Positions 4,844 through 8,060 of a stretch of 8,060 nt of DNA are shown here, in pieces. Source of the stretch: Omnitrophica WOR_2 bacterium GWA2_47_8 (GTDB taxonomy: Bacteria; Omnitrophota; Gorgyraeia; Zapsychrales; GWA2-47-8). The stretch's first letter is position 1, and each line of letters begins with the position of its first letter. The DNA lies in NCBI GenBank assembly GCA_001805375.1, contig MHFY01000028.1, positions 1 through 8,060 on the forward strand, given 5' to 3'. The notes beneath the pieces are model-generated. The model was not told where the DNA came from. It ran no database searches and saw only the letters and a list, made by a program, of their open reading frames with translations. Both the position numbers and the translations under genes were made by a program.

Positions 4844-5668
4844 GTGATATTCAACAACAACTTAGCGGCAATCCATGGCTATCTCTGCTCCGATGGCTAT
4901 GTTATCAGGAATCCGATCACTCAAAAGAAAAAATATTACCACATCGGCCTGAGAAACACCAATGATGTCCTGCTCAGGGACTTTCAGGTGAAATTTGAGA
5001 AGGAATTTGGCATTCTTCCTATCATCACCGATGAAGGAAGATGCAAGATTCAGAATAAAGGGATTTACAAAATCCTGACAAAGGAATATTCCTATTATTC
5101 CTACGAATGGAAACTGCCCAAGTTAAGCAATAAACATCTCAGGTACTGGCTCCGCGCCTTCTTTGACTGCGAGGGATGGGTGGAAAATCAGCCTGCAAAG
5201 AGCAGATTGGTTGGGGCAGAGAGCTGCAATGAGTCGGGCATCAGGTGCATTCAGGAGGCGCTTAAGAAATTAGGGATTTCCTCGACTCTATCCAAAAGAA
5301 CAGGAAGGACCATGTGGCGGCTTGTGATCTGCGGCCGGGAGAACATGAGGCGCTTTCAGAAGTATATCGGCTTCCTTCACCCGGAAAAAGCGGATAAGCT
5401 TGAAGAAGCCATCAATTCTTACAAAGACTTTACTTGGAGCATCCCCCTTGATAAGCCCTCTCTGCTCCAATTCCTTCAGGAAAAGGGCAGATTCAGGCTT
5501 TCAAGGAAAGAATGGAGGCTACTCTCCATCAAAAGGGAAAACCTCGAAATCCTCAACAAAGATTTAAATATGCACGGAATTGCTTCTAGGGTGTACGGGC
5601 CATGGAAAAATAGCCATGGTTCGCTCTATTATTGTCTCATCATCAAACAGGAGGGCATGAATGGATAG
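4844..5668 (+). CDS. Free-standing LAGLIDADG homing endonuclease
   Basis: The protein has 274 residues from GTG 4844, chosen because GAGG lies 7 nt upstream and a TATA box 43 nt upstream. It has two LAGLIDADG helices: IHGYLCSDG (residues 10-18, acid D17) and LRAFFDCEG (residues 103-111, acid E110). It is therefore the single-chain type that cuts long asymmetric DNA sites, and both metal-binding acids are kept. After the second half (to about residue 200) comes a third stretch, about 205-270. It repeats the late-half pattern (WRLLSIKRENLEILNKDL, GIASRVYG, SLYYCLIIK) without a LAGLIDADG helix, and may add DNA contacts. The gene is not inside an intron or intein. It has its own promoter and overlaps rtcB by 8 nt. 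A decayed paralogue lies at 3450. RNA maturase activity is a possible alternative, since some LAGLIDADG proteins have it. Confidence 0.9.
   Translation: MIFNNNLAAIHGYLCSDGYVIRNPITQKKKYYHIGLRNTNDVLLRDFQVKFEKEFGILPIITDEGRCKIQNKGIYKILTKEYSYYSYEWKLPKLSNKHLRYWLRAFFDCEGWVENQPAKSRLVGAESCNESGIRCIQEALKKLGISSTLSKRTGRTMWRLVICGRENMRRFQKYIGFLHPEKADKLEEAINSYKDFTWSIPLDKPSLLQFLQEKGRFRLSRKEWRLLSIKRENLEILNKDLNMHGIASRVYGPWKNSHGSLYYCLIIKQEGMNG
5563..5570 (+). promoter_or_regulatory. Possible internal TATA box before rtcB
   Basis: TTTAAATA inside the endonuclease gene has the same core as TATA box 1 of copy A. A start at about 5592 would leave a 70-nt leader before rtcB. It lies in coding sequence and may be chance. 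Confidence 0.2.
5649..5655 (+). promoter_or_regulatory. Strong ribosome-binding site of rtcB inside the endonuclease gene
   Basis: AGGAGGG stands 5 nt before ATG 5661 and 8 nt upstream of the region where the endonuclease gene ends (TAG 5666-5668). The arrangement allows translational coupling and decides the rtcB start. Confidence 0.8.
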
Positions 5669-8060
5669 GAATTTAGAGAAGCCAAAAGACATAACGCAGG
5701 TAAGTGACTACATCTGGGAGATCCCCCCTAGCTACAAGAAAGGGATGAACGTGCCTGCGAGGATTTATGCAAGCAAGAAGCTTCTGCACGAGATGGATGC
5801 AGGGGTCTTTGAGCAAGTGACGAATGTGGCCTGTTTGCCGGGCATACAGAAGTACTCCTTCTGCATGCCGGATGGGCATTGGGGATACGGCTTTCCTATC
5901 GGAGGAGTCGCGGCATTCGATGCTGAAGAAGGCATCATCTCCCCAGGAGGCATCGGCTTTGACATCAACTGCTTGCATCCGCAGACAAAAATCCTCACAG
6001 AATTCGGATATCATCGGCAAATCAGGGATTTTGAACACTCCCAATCTGATGAGAGACTTGCTTTGATGAACACGCATACCTCTAAGAAAGAAACATCAAA
6101 GATAGCCCTTTTCCTTAAAAAAAAAGCAGACAACAAAATACTGAAGATAAAAACCTCTCTAGGAAATGAGATTATCGTTTCTGAAGACCATCCGCTTCTT
6201 ACTCCGGATGGCTTCATTCGGGCTGGAGCGCTATCCAATAAGGACAGCCTGGTGGTTTGCCCCTTCGAGGGAGTTCCCTATGAGGAGCCAGCAGATAGCA
6301 CTCTAATTGATGAAGAGGGAGTCATTGCCCTAGTTGGTAAACGAGGTAAGTTGATTAAAGAATTGAAAGAAAAAGGTCTGCTGCCCTTACGCTCGAATTC
6401 CCCAAAATTGCCCATTTTGGCCAAACTCGTTGGATTCTTGACTGGAGATGGATGGATAGGGCACTACTATTCCAAGAAGAGGGAGATGGATGTTTGGTCA
6501 ACACGTGCTATTGGGGATTTGGAAGATCTTAAGGAAATTCAAAAAGATTTCTTGGAGTTGGGGTACAGTGCCAAACACATCTCGACCAATGAGTGCAATA
6601 GCACGCTCTCGAGCACAGATGGCACTGCAAGGATGATCAAGGGAAGGTCCTCCCAATTGCATCTCAATTCGCAGTCATTGTCCGTCCTTATGCACCTTCT
6701 TGGCGTTCCAAAAGGGAACAAATCAAGGCAAGAGACCAAGATGCCTACCTGGGTTCATAAGTCTCCTTTGTGGATTAAACGGCTTTATATCGCAGGTCTT
6801 TTTGGCGCAGAGCTCTCAAAGCCCCTTCAAAGAAAAGACGAGCCGTATACGTTTGTAGAGCCCAGTTTTAGCCAAAACAAAATCAACTCGCTTGAAAGGA
6901 GCAACCTGAACTTTCTACTTGAAGTCTCCAATCTCCTCTTGGAATTTGGGATTAACACCAACAAAATCTATCGGCAAGAGGGAGTATTGAATTCCTATGG
7001 GGAAAAAACCCACAAACTTTCTCTAAAAATCTCATCCAAAATGGATAATCTGATCACATTATGGGGGAAAATTGGATTTGAATATTGCTCATCACGCAAA
7101 AAACTCTCCATGGGTGCCCTTGCATATCTGGCATATCGCCGCATCGCCTCAGAAAAACTAAAGGAGTTTATATTGCTCTCAAAAACGGAGATTAGGCAAG
7201 GAATATCTCCAAGAGAAATCTATCAAAAAGCAGGCACTTTGGGACACAGCCTTGCCATGGTTAAAGGGCAGTTGTACAGAGAAACCCAATCCATAAGAGC
7301 AAATGTAACTACTCTTACATTTGAAGATTATGTTTCGCGTTATCAGCTTGAAAATTCGGAGTTTGTCACTAGCTCAATTGAGGAGATCGCTGAATTGGAC
7401 TATAAAGGGGATGTATATGATTTCACCATGAAAAGCGAACACCACAATTTCATAGCTAATTCCATTGTCTCTCATAACTGCGGAATGCGCCTAGTGACGA
7501 CCAATCTCACCTACAAGGAAGTCCAGCCTAGATTAAAAGAGCTCATCGACACCCTCTTCAAGTCGGTTCCCGCAGGCGTTGGGTGCAAGGGATTCGTGAA
7601 GGTGCAAAAGAAAGATTTCATCGATATCATAGAGACAGGATCCAAATGGTGCGTGGAGAACGGCTATGGCTGGAAAGACGATGTGGAGCGAACAGAAGGC
7701 TATGGAGTCATAGATTGGGCGGACCACACCAAGGTGAGCGACAAGGCAATGAGCAGAGGCATTGACCAGCTTGGGACGCTAGGATCGGGCAATCACTATC
7801 TGGAAGCGCAGGTCGCGCACGCAAAAGACATCTTCGATCCAATCACGGCAAAGGCCTTTGGCATCCATACTCCTGATCAGGTCGTCGTCATGGTCCACTG
7901 CGGATCAAGGGGATTTGGCCATCAGATAGGGACTGATTATCTAAGGATCTTCGAAGGGGTCATGCAAAAATATAACATAGAGGTGCGAGACAGAGAGCTA
8001 ACTTGCGCGCCTTTCCAGAGCAAGGAGGGCCAGGACTACTACAAGGCCATGGCATGCGCC
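5661..8060 (+). CDS. rtcB: RtcB RNA ligase precursor with intein, 3' end beyond window
   Basis: This is a tRNA-splicing ligase, which joins 2',3'-cyclic phosphate and 5'-OH RNA ends using GTP and Mn2+ to seal tRNA exons. It starts at ATG 5661, with AGGAGGG at 5649-5655 (5 nt spacing), inside the end of the upstream gene. The frame is open for 800 codons to the window edge. The N-extein (5661-5969, 103 residues) holds MPDGHWGYGFPIGGVAAF and GGIGFDIN. The C-extein resumes at 7479 with CGMRLVTTNL, then LGSGNHYLE and VVMVHCGSRGFGHQ. In Pyrococcus horikoshii RtcB the equivalent metal ligands are D95, C98, H203 and H234; all four are present here. The histidine that is guanylylated (H404 in that enzyme) would lie past the window. 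About 297 host residues are visible of the usual 480 or so. No archease gene, a common neighbour, is seen upstream. Confidence 0.95.
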   Translation, partial: MDRNLEKPKDITQVSDYIWEIPPSYKKGMNVPARIYASKKLLHEMDAGVFEQVTNVACLPGIQKYSFCMPDGHWGYGFPIGGVAAFDAEEGIISPGGIGFDINCLHPQTKILTEFGYHRQIRDFEHSQSDERLALMNTHTSKKETSKIALFLKKKADNKILKIKTSLGNEIIVSEDHPLLTPDGFIRAGALSNKDSLVVCPFEGVPYEEPADSTLIDEEGVIALVGKRGKLIKELKEKGLLPLRSNSPKLPILAKLVGFLTGDGWIGHYYSKKREMDVWSTRAIGDLEDLKEIQKDFLELGYSAKHISTNECNSTLSSTDGTARMIKGRSSQLHLNSQSLSVLMHLLGVPKGNKSRQETKMPTWVHKSPLWIKRLYIAGLFGAELSKPLQRKDEPYTFVEPSFSQNKINSLERSNLNFLLEVSNLLLEFGINTNKIYRQEGVLNSYGEKTHKLSLKISSKMDNLITLWGKIGFEYCSSRKKLSMGALAYLAYRRIASEKLKEFILLSKTEIRQGISPREIYQKAGTLGHSLAMVKGQLYRETQSIRANVTTLTFEDYVSRYQLENSEFVTSSIEEIAELDYKGDVYDFTMKSEHHNFIANSIVSHNCGMRLVTTNLTYKEVQPRLKELIDTLFKSVPAGVGCKGFVKVQKKDFIDIIETGSKWCVENGYGWKDDVERTEGYGVIDWADHTKVSDKAMSRGIDQLGTLGSGNHYLEAQVAHAKDIFDPITAKAFGIHTPDQVVVMVHCGSRGFGHQIGTDYLRIFEGVMQKYNIEVRDRELTCAPFQSKEGQDYYKAMACA
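5970..7478 (+). mobile_element. Intein in RtcB with LAGLIDADG (DOD) endonuclease domain, 503 residues
   Basis: It is an in-frame protein-splicing element, bounded by C1 (CLHPQTKIL) and H502-N503 (NSIVSHN), followed by host Cys. This is the standard class 1 arrangement (Cys1, terminal His-Asn, Cys+1). Block B is at residues 65-75 (GNEIIVSEDHP, with H74). The two endonuclease helices are LVGFLTGDG (153-161, acid D160) and IAGLFGAEL (274-282, acid E281). Block F is VYDFTMKSEHHNF (482-494). Splicing and cleavage residues all appear intact, so it is likely able to splice, and possibly to home. In the second helix the usual D before A is G279 and the final G is L282, variants outside the catalytic acid. 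The segment 285-480 is long and not assigned. Insertion is exactly before the RtcB active-site cysteine, a site also used in P. horikoshii RtcB. Confidence 0.95.

Larger units (their letters stand above)
4669..4892 (+). repeat. Upstream part of the intact homing-endonuclease unit (copy B)
   Basis: This is the partner of the repeat beginning at 3281, in the same orientation about 1,388 nt further on. It contains the same order of elements: TATA box 1, 22-nt identical element, CCACTGGACATCCAC, TATA box 2, and the endonuclease 5' end. The central part (4725-4770) is diverged and differs by about 2 nt in length. Confidence 0.85.

Noticed and set aside
3281..5668. Composite transposon bounded by direct repeats
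   Set aside because: The repeats contain a homing endonuclease start, not terminal inverted repeats, and no transposase gene is present in the window.
5673..6077. 134-codon minus-strand frame
   Set aside because: It lies entirely opposite the strongly conserved RtcB N-extein and the intein start, so it is an antisense shadow.

Overview
The window looks like chromosomal DNA of an archaeon, probably a DPANN-type lineage. The inference rests on four things: TATA boxes about 25 nt before predicted transcript starts, T-tract ends, a secreted protein with the KGQIS-type membrane anchor common in DPANN surface proteins, and an archaeal-type RtcB ligase carrying an intein. I cannot name a species.

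Layout. (1) 1-572: the 3' part of a TerC-related DUF475 membrane protein. (2) 604-3254: a two-gene envelope operon behind a (TA)n promoter, made of an anchored protein with two Ig/cadherin-like domains and, in ATGA overlap, a secreted protein of unknown function. (3) About 3281-3545: a decayed copy of a homing-endonuclease unit (promoter, conserved leader, first 15 codons, then a fragment of the second motif). (4) 3552-4537, minus strand: a two-gene cassette of an AbrB-like/nucleotidyltransferase fusion and a small charged protein, reminiscent of toxin-antitoxin modules. (5) About 4669-5668: the intact copy of the unit in (3), ending in a free-standing two-motif LAGLIDADG endonuclease. (6) 5661 to the window end: rtcB (RNA ligase), overlapping the endonuclease gene by 8 nt and interrupted by a 503-residue intein immediately before its metal-binding active-site cysteine.

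How it fits together. The right half is a hotspot for selfish elements: an intein with its own LAGLIDADG domain inside rtcB, a free-standing LAGLIDADG gene fused transcriptionally and translationally to the front of rtcB, and a dead paralogue of that gene 1.4 kb upstream. The two free-standing units share more than coding sequence. Each has two TATA boxes, a 22-nt identical element lying at the first predicted transcription start, and a conserved tandem motif just before the second TATA box. The relic is best explained by a 262-nt frameshifting deletion between two GCTCCG repeats, both still visible in the intact copy. The nucleotidyltransferase cassette lies between the two units. The most unusual parts are the conserved leader element, the coupling of rtcB to the endonuclease, and the unassigned nucleotidyltransferase pair. 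No tRNA, rRNA, CRISPR array or insertion sequence was seen.
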